Source: JBBSJZ01 sp041739875
GTDB taxonomy: Bacteria > Planctomycetota > Planctomycetia > Pirellulales > Pirellulaceae
Direction: 5' to 3'
Assembly: GCA_041739875.1 (NCBI GenBank)
Contig: JBGSNA010000162.1
Coordinates: 1 to 64,000 of the forward strand
DNA: 64,000 nt
Positions within the stretch are counted from its first letter, which is position 1. Each line of letters begins with the position of its first letter. Shown here in pieces: positions 53,275-62,429 of this stretch. The translations under genes and the position numbers were made by a program. A model generated the notes under the pieces. The model ran no database searches. It saw only the letters and a program-made list of their open reading frames with translations, and was not told the origin of the DNA.

Positions 53275-54804
53275 ATGAGCTTCTATCTCGGCATTGATAT
53301 CGGAACGAGTGGCACCAAGACCCTGGTGATCGACGTCCAAGGTAACGTCCTCGCTGAATCGTCGGCGGAGTACCCGCTGGCGCAGCCGCGTCCTGGTTGG
53401 ACCGAGCAAGACCCGGAGGATTGGTGGCAAGCAACGATCAAAACTGTTCGTGGCGCGATGAAGGCAGCCAAACTCAAGCCATCAGATATCAAAGCAATTG
53501 GGCTGAGCGGGCAAATGCACGGCTCCGTATTCATTGACAAATCCAATCAAGTCATTCGGCCTGCACTGCTGTGGAACGACCAACGCACCGCAGTTGAGTG
53601 TGACCAAATCACCGAAGCCGCTGGCGGACGAAAGCAATTGATCAAGCTTGTTGCCAACCCCGCGCTGACGGGTTTCCAGGCACCAAAGATCCTGTGGTTG
53701 CGCAACAACGAGAAAGCAAACTTCGGTCGCCTCGCCAAAGTGCTGCTACCTAAAGACGACATCCGGCGGCGACTGACGGGCGACTACGTGACGGAAGTCA
53801 GCGACGCGAGCGGCACCTTGTTACTCGACGTGGTCAATCGCAAATGGTCAGACAAATTACTCTCCAAGTTGAATCTTGATCCGTCGCTATTGCCTCGAGT
53901 TGTCGAAAGCGAAGACGTTACTGGAACGCTTACGGCTGGAGCCGCAAAGTTGCTCGGGCTGACGACGAATTGCAAGGTCGTCGGCGGCGCAGGCGATTGT
54001 GCTGCGGGCGCGATCGGCAACGGTGTTGTGAAGACCGGTATCTTGAGCACATCGATTGGCACCAGTGGCGTGATGTTCTGTCATAGTGACACACCGCAAT
54101 ACGACACCGCTGGACGCCTTCACACGTTCTGTCACGCGGTTCGGGGTAAGTGGCACATGATGGGCGTGAATCTGACCAGCGGCGGATCGCTGCAGTGGTG
54201 GATGGATCAGGTGCTCACGGATCCAGAAGGCAAGAAAGACCCCAAGCGATACGAACGTGCCACTGCTGCTGCAGCCGATATCGCAGCGGGCTGCGGTGGG
54301 CTCGTGTTCTTGCCGTATCTCAACGGTGAACGTACTCCACATGCCAATCCCAAAGCACGTGGTGCATTCGTGGGTCTAAATCTCACTCACGGTCGAGGCG
54401 CGATGACACGAGCCGTGATGGAAGGGGTCACGTTCGCTTTGCGTGATTCGCTTGCAATCATCGAATCGCTCAATGTTCCCGTGAAACAAATCCGCGCATC
54501 CGGTGGTGGCAGCCGCAATCAGCTCTGGCGGCAAATGCAGGCTGACGTCTTCGGCAAGAAAATCACCACGCTCGAAGTTGAACAAGGCCCAGCCTTCGGA
54601 GTCGCTCTGCTCGCGGCGGTGGGTGATGGAGCCTATCCAAACATCGAAGCCGCATGCAAAGCCACGATCCAAGTTGCTGCCGAGACAAAAGTCAACGCAG
54701 CAGCTGTGATGAAGTACAATCAGTTATTTCCAATCTACCAAGAACTCTACGCAAAGTTGGCTGAAAGCATGACTAAACTCGCGGACTTGAATGAGTCGAA
54801 CTAG
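53275..54804 (+). CDS. xylB: Xylulokinase (FGGY carbohydrate kinase)
   Basis: A 509-residue sugar kinase of the FGGY family, most like xylulokinase (D-xylulose to D-xylulose-5-phosphate). Landmarks: LGIDIGTSGTKTLVIDVQGN, IGLSGQMHGSVF, PALLWNDQRTAVEC, VVGGAGDCAAGAIGNGVV, LPYLNGERTPHANP and IRASGGGSRNQLWRQMQADV. The start at ATG 53275 is clear; the open frame upstream (from 53122) lacks similarity. It converges on the SMC-like gene with a 4-base overlap of the ends. Xylose isomerase is not in the window. Confidence 0.93.
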   Translation: MSFYLGIDIGTSGTKTLVIDVQGNVLAESSAEYPLAQPRPGWTEQDPEDWWQATIKTVRGAMKAAKLKPSDIKAIGLSGQMHGSVFIDKSNQVIRPALLWNDQRTAVECDQITEAAGGRKQLIKLVANPALTGFQAPKILWLRNNEKANFGRLAKVLLPKDDIRRRLTGDYVTEVSDASGTLLLDVVNRKWSDKLLSKLNLDPSLLPRVVESEDVTGTLTAGAAKLLGLTTNCKVVGGAGDCAAGAIGNGVVKTGILSTSIGTSGVMFCHSDTPQYDTAGRLHTFCHAVRGKWHMMGVNLTSGGSLQWWMDQVLTDPEGKKDPKRYERATAAAADIAAGCGGLVFLPYLNGERTPHANPKARGAFVGLNLTHGRGAMTRAVMEGVTFALRDSLAIIESLNVPVKQIRASGGGSRNQLWRQMQADVFGKKITTLEVEQGPAFGVALLAAVGDGAYPNIEAACKATIQVAAETKVNAAAVMKYNQLFPIYQELYAKLAESMTKLADLNESN

Positions 54805-57800
54805 ACCGCGGCTTGCAATTGGTCGAGTCGATGCACATGGAAATCGCCCTGGTTTAAACTGGATTGAGCTAACTCGATTAAGTGTTCGTGGTGCGTGAAT
54901 AGGATCACTTGAGTCTTTGATGATAGCTCGGAGAACACTTCGAGCGCGGCGATAGCGCGGCGATCGTCCAGTTGAATCAAGCAATCATCAATCACGAGCG
55001 GGATCGCTTTGCCATGGCCCATTTGATGCTTGAGTGACGCTAGTCGTAACGCGAGATAGAGCGCATCAGCGGTCCCCGTGCTCATCATTGGTGCGTGCAC
55101 GGACAGCTCGCCTCGCACGCCCTGAAGTACCGGCACTCCCTTCGAGTCATAGTCAACTTTGAGCGCCGAATACTCCCCGCACGTCAGCTTCGCAAAATAT
55201 CGCTCAGCGGCTTCGAGAACAGGCCCTTGGTTCTCACGCCGGTAATGCTCGATAGCTTGTTGCAGTACCGATCCAGCCAACTTCAGCCGGATGTAGCTTT
55301 GGCACTCTCGTTGAAGTCGTCCCAAATCAAGCTGCAGCGATTGCGAAAGTTCAGCAGCTCGATTGCCGCCGTCAATCACATCCTGGCGATGCTTCAACGC
55401 GCCAAGGTTTTGTTGTAGCCCAGCGAGTTGCTCGTCGATCGTGACTTTCGCGGTTTCAATGTCATGCAATTCTATCTCTATTGTTTCTGATCTCATTTTG
55501 CTCAGTGACAGAGTGAACTCATCCAACGTAGCGTCGCCGGCTAAGAACTTGAGTTTGGACTCATTGTCGTTGAGTTCAGCCAGAGCTTCGCGGCGACGCT
55601 GTGACTGTGTCTCGACATGAGCGAGTGAGTCAGTGCAATCGCAATTGGCTTCGTCACACAATTGCTCTGCGATGACTTCGAGACGCAGCGAGGTTTGTTC
55701 GGCGGCTCGAAGTTCCTCGCCGCAAGCTTCCAATTGTCTCGCAAAGCTTGCTCGACTCTCACGATTTGACCTTTCGCGTTTCAATCGCTGGTAAAGATTT
55801 GTGACGATTGAGCTGAGCACTTTAAGCGAGACGTCGTACTCTTTCGCTTGATCATGTTCTTTAGCTTGATCGATGTCTGTGCCAGCCATTACCACTTCTT
55901 GGCCAATGTTTTCGACCAGCCGCGTCACCTGGCGTCGGTACGCTTCGTGCTCCTCGCTAATCGATCGCTTCCGTTTCTCAAGCACATTGTATTCATGCAA
56001 GAAGTGTTCGAGATCTTTAATCCAATCGAGCATGTCGAGAGCGGCACTGGTTGCGAGCGTGTCACTCGGCGTGAGTTTGGCTGTTGCTGTACTCCACTGG
56101 ATATGCCAAGCATCAAGAGCTTGCTGGCATTGAGTGAGTTGTTCGGTTGCCTCGTCTAGGTCTCGTTGTGTCTGTTCACGGTGCCGAACATTGCCCTCAA
56201 ATTCCTTGCGGTTTTGAGAAACGCGGTTTCGTAATGTCATCGTTTCGTCATACAGGCGATGTAGCCGAATCGCGAGATCGTCTTTGTTCTCCGTCTCTGG
56301 AAACAATGTGTCTGTGGCGCCGCCAAGCGTTGACCGCAACCGAGCACAGGCGTTCTCGAGTCGTCTCGCGGATGCCGCTTGTTCACGCTCCGCATCTTCC
56401 AATGTCTCGACGGACTCACGCAATCGCTCGTGATCAGCCATCCAAGCCGTCATTGACGACGGTGTGCCTGGATTCACGCCAAACGCAGACCACAAGTCGC
56501 TCCATGAGCGAATAATCACTTCCGATTTCGCTTGTTGTTCGGCCAGTTTTGTCTCTTCCCGTTCCAGTTGTCGAGTCAGCGACTGGATACTAGCGTTCTC
56601 CGATTCGATCTGATGAACGGTGCCATGGTGGGCTTGGATTTCATCAGCAATCTTGTCTGCTGTGGTAACGGCGTTACGAATTTGCTGGAGCGTTAATTCC
56701 GTGTCGCTTGTTTTCGAGTATTCAGTAATCAACGAATCGCGATCACGCCGAGCAGCACTTAATTCTTGCAGTGTCGGAAGTGGGCGTGATGACTGGAGTT
56801 GGTCTAGGCGACCTTGTTTGTCCGCAATCGCTTCGCGAGTTTGCTCGCATCGCAATCGAGCTGCGGTTTCTGCATCCTCGAGGCAATCGAACTGAGATTT
56901 GGCGTTCGCGATCGCATCGGCGCTTGGTAATTGCCACGAGGCTATTTCGCGAAACCCAGTTGGAACTCCGAGTTTCTTTTTCAAGTCGTCGCATCGTCGC
57001 GTCCAACGCTCGCACTCTTCGCGATTTGTCGCCATTGACTCGACGAGCCGTTGAGGCAATCCAACCTCGTCAAGGATCCTGGTCAAGACATCCGGATCAA
57101 CTTCGTCGACCATTGGTAACGTTGCTTCAAACTTCTTCAGTTGCCTTTGATGCCGCCCGATGTTCTGTTTGGCGTCATCGCGTTGTTGAACAAGTTTCTC
57201 AAACTGGGATGCGAGTCGACGGACACTTTCACGAGCTGTATCGGAGAAACGGACTGCATCAACCCGTGCGGCGATGTCACTGTCGTCGTTCGACTTCGAA
57301 CTCGAAAGCTTGGCCAGAAGCTCTAGAATTTTACGTTGTTCTCGACTCGCAAGATCATTTAAATGCTGAGAGTCACGATCGGCTTTTTCTCGCGTTGCGA
57401 GTTGACGGTAGACCTCTTCGATTTCTGATTCATAGGCGCGAGTCATCGGGTCGTCGCCCAACAGAGCAACTTGTTGAGTCAATGATTCTTGCCGTTGGGC
57501 AAGTTCCTGTTGCCGGGCGACGGAGAGTTGTCGATCTTGATCCCATTGCCGACGTCGCTCGGGGAAGTCCGCTGCTAGAATGGGTGCCGAGGCAACACTT
57601 GCGAATCCTTCGGAGGCAGCCTGCCAGCGTGGCACCAGCGGTAGCGCTTGGATTGCCGCACGCAATCGATTCAGACGTACGGCGAACTGACTTGAACGGC
57701 CCTTGAGTTGTTCGATTGATGCCAGTGTTTCAGCGATGCGCTGTTGCAGTTCCTCAAATTCTGCCGGAGGAACCTGTGCGTCACGCAGTTCTCGACGTTT

Positions 57801-58373
57801 GGTTTCGACATCTTTCATTAACTCGTTGATCGAGCTTCGGCCACGGGTCTTGAAAAGTGCTCCTGATTCGTCACCCAGTTGCGATGCGATCTCTTGCAAT
57901 CGACCAATTCCCGCACCGGCGGCAAACAAAATCTCACCAACTTCACCCTCGCCTTTCAGGATTTGCTCACCACCACGCAGCAACTCAGTGTGTGAAAGTC
58001 CGAATCGAGTCTCAAACGTTGACTTATCAATTCCACCGAGCATTCGCTCGAGAACGAACTCTTCGACCTCTACTGTGTCGCGAGCGTCGCGAAGTGTTCC
58101 TTTTCGACCGCGGCGTCGCACGCACTCTAGAATTTCGCCGTCCCGCTCCGCTAAGCGCCCTCCCACACGGATCTTGGCCATTGGATGAAGGTAATCATCC
58201 GTTGTCGTATGCGGCATCCCGAACAACCAAGATTGAATCGCACGCAAACTTGTCGATTTTCCGGATTCGTTCGGGCCATAGACGAGGTGAAACCGCCGTG
58301 GACCGGCCGACAAATCGATCGACGTATCGGTAAAGTTACCAAATGCGATTAAATCCAAACGTTCAATGATCAC
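54801..58373 (-). CDS. YhaN/SMC-like AAA ATPase
   Basis: A 1190-residue ATPase with the Rad50/SMC plan. N-terminal Walker A GPNESGKST (33-41), long coiled coil (about 170-1000), and C-terminal signature STGTADALYLALRLA with Walker B IPLVIDDCLIQLDD and the switch histidine in FTHHEH. No CxxC zinc hook is obvious at the coil tip; the cysteines seen (CDCTDSL) do not form the hook motif. YhaN-type proteins work with YhaO-type nucleases like the gene 64 bases upstream. It probably opens or holds DNA ends. Confidence 0.85.
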   Translation of the reverse strand: MIIERLDLIAFGNFTDTSIDLSAGPRRFHLVYGPNESGKSTSLRAIQSWLFGMPHTTTDDYLHPMAKIRVGGRLAERDGEILECVRRRGRKGTLRDARDTVEVEEFVLERMLGGIDKSTFETRFGLSHTELLRGGEQILKGEGEVGEILFAAGAGIGRLQEIASQLGDESGALFKTRGRSSINELMKDVETKRRELRDAQVPPAEFEELQQRIAETLASIEQLKGRSSQFAVRLNRLRAAIQALPLVPRWQAASEGFASVASAPILAADFPERRRQWDQDRQLSVARQQELAQRQESLTQQVALLGDDPMTRAYESEIEEVYRQLATREKADRDSQHLNDLASREQRKILELLAKLSSSKSNDDSDIAARVDAVRFSDTARESVRRLASQFEKLVQQRDDAKQNIGRHQRQLKKFEATLPMVDEVDPDVLTRILDEVGLPQRLVESMATNREECERWTRRCDDLKKKLGVPTGFREIASWQLPSADAIANAKSQFDCLEDAETAARLRCEQTREAIADKQGRLDQLQSSRPLPTLQELSAARRDRDSLITEYSKTSDTELTLQQIRNAVTTADKIADEIQAHHGTVHQIESENASIQSLTRQLEREETKLAEQQAKSEVIIRSWSDLWSAFGVNPGTPSSMTAWMADHERLRESVETLEDAEREQAASARRLENACARLRSTLGGATDTLFPETENKDDLAIRLHRLYDETMTLRNRVSQNRKEFEGNVRHREQTQRDLDEATEQLTQCQQALDAWHIQWSTATAKLTPSDTLATSAALDMLDWIKDLEHFLHEYNVLEKRKRSISEEHEAYRRQVTRLVENIGQEVVMAGTDIDQAKEHDQAKEYDVSLKVLSSIVTNLYQRLKRERSNRESRASFARQLEACGEELRAAEQTSLRLEVIAEQLCDEANCDCTDSLAHVETQSQRRREALAELNDNESKLKFLAGDATLDEFTLSLSKMRSETIEIELHDIETAKVTIDEQLAGLQQNLGALKHRQDVIDGGNRAAELSQSLQLDLGRLQRECQSYIRLKLAGSVLQQAIEHYRRENQGPVLEAAERYFAKLTCGEYSALKVDYDSKGVPVLQGVRGELSVHAPMMSTGTADALYLALRLASLKHQMGHGKAIPLVIDDCLIQLDDRRAIAALEVFSELSSKTQVILFTHHEHLIELAQSSLNQGDFHVHRLDQLQAAV

Positions 58374-58437
58374 AGTGAAAGTTCATTCCCGAATGAGGTG
58401 TTTCTTTTCTCGGTGCGCGACTGAGCCAAGGTTCTGG

Positions 58438-59736
58438 CTACTCGCCGCTCAAACGACCGACGAGTGTTGCCGTCGCTTCATCAAGTAATTCCGTCAGCGC
58501 TGTCCTCGACTCGAAATTGATCAAGTCATCTGTTCGGCCCAGTTCCGCAGGTAACTTTTTCAATAAATCCGCAAACTCACTTTCGAGTCGTTCTCGCAAC
58601 TCCGGGCTCTGTTTGAATTCATCAATGACCGCCATGACACTTTTCATTGCACCTTCATCGGCGAATGAGTCGGCGTCTCGATCCGTCACCCGATCGTTTC
58701 GCTGCGGTGGAGTGGTCTTCATCCTCAACGTTTCCAGCCAAACTTGGCCACCGCCGTGATCGATCGCGACTGCGCGTAGTGACGATTCCATTGCCGCCGC
58801 ACGACGCATCCAATTTGCATAATGTCGTGTTGATCCAGCCAGCCGAATCCGTGCCACGAGTAATCGGTCATCGACAACACGCAACTGGTCGAATAACCAA
58901 GATTGGAATCGATCGACAAGCTCTTCTTCGTTCTCTAGCGAGGAGGCGTCGATGTGGCATGTTTCCCAACGAACGACGTCGAGCGTATGGAATGACATGT
59001 CGCAACGATCACGTGAATCGATGTCGACGATCAAACATCCCTTTGCACCCGACTCGCGAATATGGCGTCCTTGCACGTTGCCACTAAAAACGACTGGCGC
59101 GGCGCCATTGATTTGGTGTTCGCCGCGTTGGTGAACGTGTCCGAGTGCCCAGTATTGATAATCCTTGTCTGCTAAATGAGTCGCTGTGCACGGCGCGTAA
59201 GGCTCGTGCCCTTCGATGCCGCTCAAACTCGTGTGCAACAATCCGACATTAAAGAGACCGCCAAGAGGTGCCGGGTAAGCCGCCACCATATCGTCTGTTT
59301 CTGCACGTTTGCGATACGAACGGCCGTGAACAGCGACGCCAATCTCCTCAAAGATTCGACAATCGACCTTCTTTTCGTCAAAAAGAATCTGGGAGCCATC
59401 GGGGTTCTTGGGAAGCGGCAGTGTGCTCGTCATCCTGTTCGCCGCATCATGATTGCCACGGATCACCGAAAGACGAATACCCGCTTTCACTAAGCGGCTA
59501 GCTTGTTTGACGAAGTACAGGCCCGTGTTCTGGTCGGTCCAATCGCCATCGTAAAGATCACCCGCGATGACAACGAGATCGACTTCTCGCTCGATCGCCA
59601 AATCCACCATATTGGAAAGTGCGCGGCGGGATGCGTCCCGAATCTGTTGCACCGGAGCATCTTCATAGGCATCCAGTTTTTGCAGCGGACTATCTAAATG
59701 GATGTCCGCCGCGTGCAAAATACGTCGTACGTTCAA
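58438..59736 (-). CDS. SbcD/Mre11/YhaO-like DNA exonuclease
   Basis: A 432-residue calcineurin-like phosphoesterase. The metal motifs HAADIHLDSP (Asp11, His13), VVIAGDLYDGDW (Asp60), IRGNHDAAN (94-97) and ALGHVHQRG (near 205) are complete, so nuclease activity is likely. The C-terminal 100 residues are helical and charged, possibly the capping and ATPase-binding part. Its start is a TTG at 59736, overlapping the stop of the helicase by TTGA; no ATG exists that would keep the first metal motif. Pairs with the SMC-like ATPase downstream. Confidence 0.88.
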   Translation of the reverse strand: MNVRRILHAADIHLDSPLQKLDAYEDAPVQQIRDASRRALSNMVDLAIEREVDLVVIAGDLYDGDWTDQNTGLYFVKQASRLVKAGIRLSVIRGNHDAANRMTSTLPLPKNPDGSQILFDEKKVDCRIFEEIGVAVHGRSYRKRAETDDMVAAYPAPLGGLFNVGLLHTSLSGIEGHEPYAPCTATHLADKDYQYWALGHVHQRGEHQINGAAPVVFSGNVQGRHIRESGAKGCLIVDIDSRDRCDMSFHTLDVVRWETCHIDASSLENEEELVDRFQSWLFDQLRVVDDRLLVARIRLAGSTRHYANWMRRAAAMESSLRAVAIDHGGGQVWLETLRMKTTPPQRNDRVTDRDADSFADEGAMKSVMAVIDEFKQSPELRERLESEFADLLKKLPAELGRTDDLINFESRTALTELLDEATATLVGRLSGE

Positions 59737-62429
59737 AGTCCCACCGTTCGATTGCGTCTTGGTACGGGAGGAAGCGGTTGTAGGTCGATTCGCTTTTGCG
59801 GTGCACTCTCAATTCCAGTACCAACATAATCGCTCGCACCAGTCCGGGCTCCCCAGTCCGGGTCCCCAATTTCGTAAAGCACGTTCTCGGGCAACTTCGG
59901 GTCTGCTTCAATTTCGAGCGCATGATAAATCAGTGACGCGGCTGTTTTCTTGTCGAACTTTGAATTGGACTGTGGCGGCATAACAATATGCAAAGCTTGT
60001 CTCGCTCGAGTCATCGCGACGTAAAGTAAACAGAGCGATTCCGTGATCTCACTTGCCGCTTGGCGACCAAACGCTTCTTGCCAACTCGCTGGTAAGAAAT
60101 GCCATGACTTACTCGACATGTATCGCGAAAGCGCACGAGGCGGATCGCTGGCTCGAGGTCGATCAGCAATGCATCCACCGCTTTGGCGTGTCAATGCAGC
60201 ATCCAATTCCGGTAACACGACCGCGTCGAACTCGAGTCCCTTGGCTTGGTGTACCGTCATCACTCGGATTTTAGCAGCTTGCGGCCTTTCGACTCGTTTT
60301 TCACGAACCAAACGAACAAAATCCCGAAGTCGAGTCCAGCCTTTCAGCTCATAGTCGAGTGCTAGTTGAGTGAGTTGGCGAAGTCGAAGTGTGTCATGAT
60401 CGGTGGCCGCCGGAGTCATTGACGTGCCGTACTTGGAAAGCGTTGTTGATAATCCATCGCTCTCGATATGGCGGCGGATGGTTTGCGCGAGTTGCGTGGA
60501 CGACTGGGAACGGTTTGAATCCAAAAAATCGATCAGTGGTGTATGTCGTAAATGAAAGTGCCACCGTCCATCGCCGGGATGCTCTGCCAGCATGAGAGCC
60601 GATAGCAAGACCTCAACTGCCGCCGAGTCGGTTAACGGATTGCCCCCTTCTTGGCTGGCACTTAGATCGTCGTGAGACAAATAGTAAATCAGCTCCGCGA
60701 CCGCAGCATTCGTGCGCGTCAATACACCAATCGTTCGTTCTGGATATCGACGGTGGATTCGCTCAATCACTTTTGCTGCTGTTTCAAAACAACGAGACTT
60801 TGCGGAAACTTTCGGGCCGTCTTGCTCATCGGCATCATCTGCAGGAGCGGAGGTTTCAATGCGAACATATCCAGGCAAGTCGGTCTTAGCCGTTGTGTGA
60901 ACGGGGAATTGCTCCGCAAAGTGTCGCACTGATTGTGCTTCGTAAACGGACTTCTCGGACGGATCATCGTCTGGTGCATCCGTCACGATCGAATGCCTTG
61001 CAAGGCCTTGGAATGTACGAGTGACGACGTCGAGAACGACCGGGCTGCTACGGAAGCTGACGTTCTGTTGGACCTCTTCAACCCCTTCGATTTCTTCGGC
61101 GACCGTATTGAATATTTCTGCAACACCGCCTCGCCATCCGTAGATCGCCTGTTTCGTATCACCGACACAAAAGAACGAATTGCTGATTTTGTCGACTGAG
61201 CTGGAGCTCTGCACCCGTGTCGCACTTCGACGAGCAAAGTAGCGAAGCACGGACCACTGGACAGGCGAAGTGTCTTGGAACTCGTCAAGCAACACATGGT
61301 CAATCGAGCCATCCATACGACTCGAAAGCGTCTCATCATCCAGTCGCGTAAACGTGCTGGCCAAGCGAATGGCAATGTCATCAAATGCGAGAGCGCGTGC
61401 CGTTTGACGCAAATGTTGCAAGTAATAGTCATAGGACTGCAACACGTTTCCGGTGGCTTGGTTTTGTGCACGCAACAGCGACAAGACTTCCGTTTTGACA
61501 GCTCGATACGCGACGTCAAATGCTTCGTCCAAGCCGGCGGGTAACTTCGAGCGACCGAACTTGATTTCCTCACCCGTTCGCATCGACCGCACATAGTTGA
61601 TCAACAGCGTGTCTTGCTCAAGTTGGTTGACCTGACGTGACTGCAACGCATCACCGAACAGTTGCAGCTTCGCTAAGACGGTTTTTTGCGGCGCTTCGGC
61701 CTGCAGGAAATGCCCAGCGGCCCGTGTGATTTCATGCGACTCGGGCGAAGATGGTACGTTCAATTTGTCCCATGCATCTGGATCGCATTGTCGTTGTTGA
61801 TTGTATGCGACGTTGACAACCGTCAATACTTCGCGAGCAATCGAGCGTTGGACTTCTCCTTTACCGAGCATTGACAACAACGCGGTGATTTCTGATTGTT
61901 CGAGGCCAACGATTAAAGCGTCAACAGCTTGTTCGCGAGTCCATGTGTCTTCAATATCGTCAAGCAATCGCCACGCCGGAGGTAAGTTCAACTCGAATGG
62001 GAACGAGCGTGCCAATTGAGAGAACAAGCTATCGAGCGTGCAAACTCTCAGGCGATGAATGTTTTGCATTAGCCGACGGAGTAGTTTCAAACAAGCACTA
62101 CGCGGTAGAGACGGAAGATTGACCTGATCTCTTAGTCGCTCGAGCGCCTCGTCGTTGGCAGGGTCCGCCGCCTGGGCCAATGTCAGTAGCACGCGTTGAA
62201 GAATCTCGCTTGCTGCCTTGCGGGTGAAGGTCGTCGCGAGAACGGATTCCGGCGCAGCGCCCTGGAACAAGATCCGCAAAAGTCTCGCCGTCAGCTGGTA
62301 GGTTTTCCCGGTCCCAGCCGATGCGCGAACGAGCGTTGGACGGAGCTTGCCGAGTTGCTGGAGTTGTGCGATCGTCTCGGAATCGTCGAACGGGGTCGAT
62401 AACTCAAGGTTGTTTGTGGTCACGTTCAT
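59733..62429 (-). CDS. AddA/UvrD-type helicase without nuclease domain
   Basis: An 898-residue superfamily 1A helicase that would unwind DNA at double-strand breaks. Motif I ASAGTGKT (36-43), motif II LLDEFQDTSP (near 386), motif III FCVGDTKQAIYGWRGG, motif V-type MTVHQAKGLEFDAVVLPEL and motif VI LLYVAMTRARQALHIV are intact. It ends about 90 residues after motif VI, so the C-terminal RecB-type nuclease domain of classical AddA (about 1200 residues) is missing. Start ATG overlaps the stop of the AddB-like gene by ATGA. Confidence 0.88.
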   Translation of the reverse strand: MNVTTNNLELSTPFDDSETIAQLQQLGKLRPTLVRASAGTGKTYQLTARLLRILFQGAAPESVLATTFTRKAASEILQRVLLTLAQAADPANDEALERLRDQVNLPSLPRSACLKLLRRLMQNIHRLRVCTLDSLFSQLARSFPFELNLPPAWRLLDDIEDTWTREQAVDALIVGLEQSEITALLSMLGKGEVQRSIAREVLTVVNVAYNQQRQCDPDAWDKLNVPSSPESHEITRAAGHFLQAEAPQKTVLAKLQLFGDALQSRQVNQLEQDTLLINYVRSMRTGEEIKFGRSKLPAGLDEAFDVAYRAVKTEVLSLLRAQNQATGNVLQSYDYYLQHLRQTARALAFDDIAIRLASTFTRLDDETLSSRMDGSIDHVLLDEFQDTSPVQWSVLRYFARRSATRVQSSSSVDKISNSFFCVGDTKQAIYGWRGGVAEIFNTVAEEIEGVEEVQQNVSFRSSPVVLDVVTRTFQGLARHSIVTDAPDDDPSEKSVYEAQSVRHFAEQFPVHTTAKTDLPGYVRIETSAPADDADEQDGPKVSAKSRCFETAAKVIERIHRRYPERTIGVLTRTNAAVAELIYYLSHDDLSASQEGGNPLTDSAAVEVLLSALMLAEHPGDGRWHFHLRHTPLIDFLDSNRSQSSTQLAQTIRRHIESDGLSTTLSKYGTSMTPAATDHDTLRLRQLTQLALDYELKGWTRLRDFVRLVREKRVERPQAAKIRVMTVHQAKGLEFDAVVLPELDAALTRQSGGCIADRPRASDPPRALSRYMSSKSWHFLPASWQEAFGRQAASEITESLCLLYVAMTRARQALHIVMPPQSNSKFDKKTAASLIYHALEIEADPKLPENVLYEIGDPDWGARTGASDYVGTGIESAPQKRIDLQPLPPVPRRNRTVGL

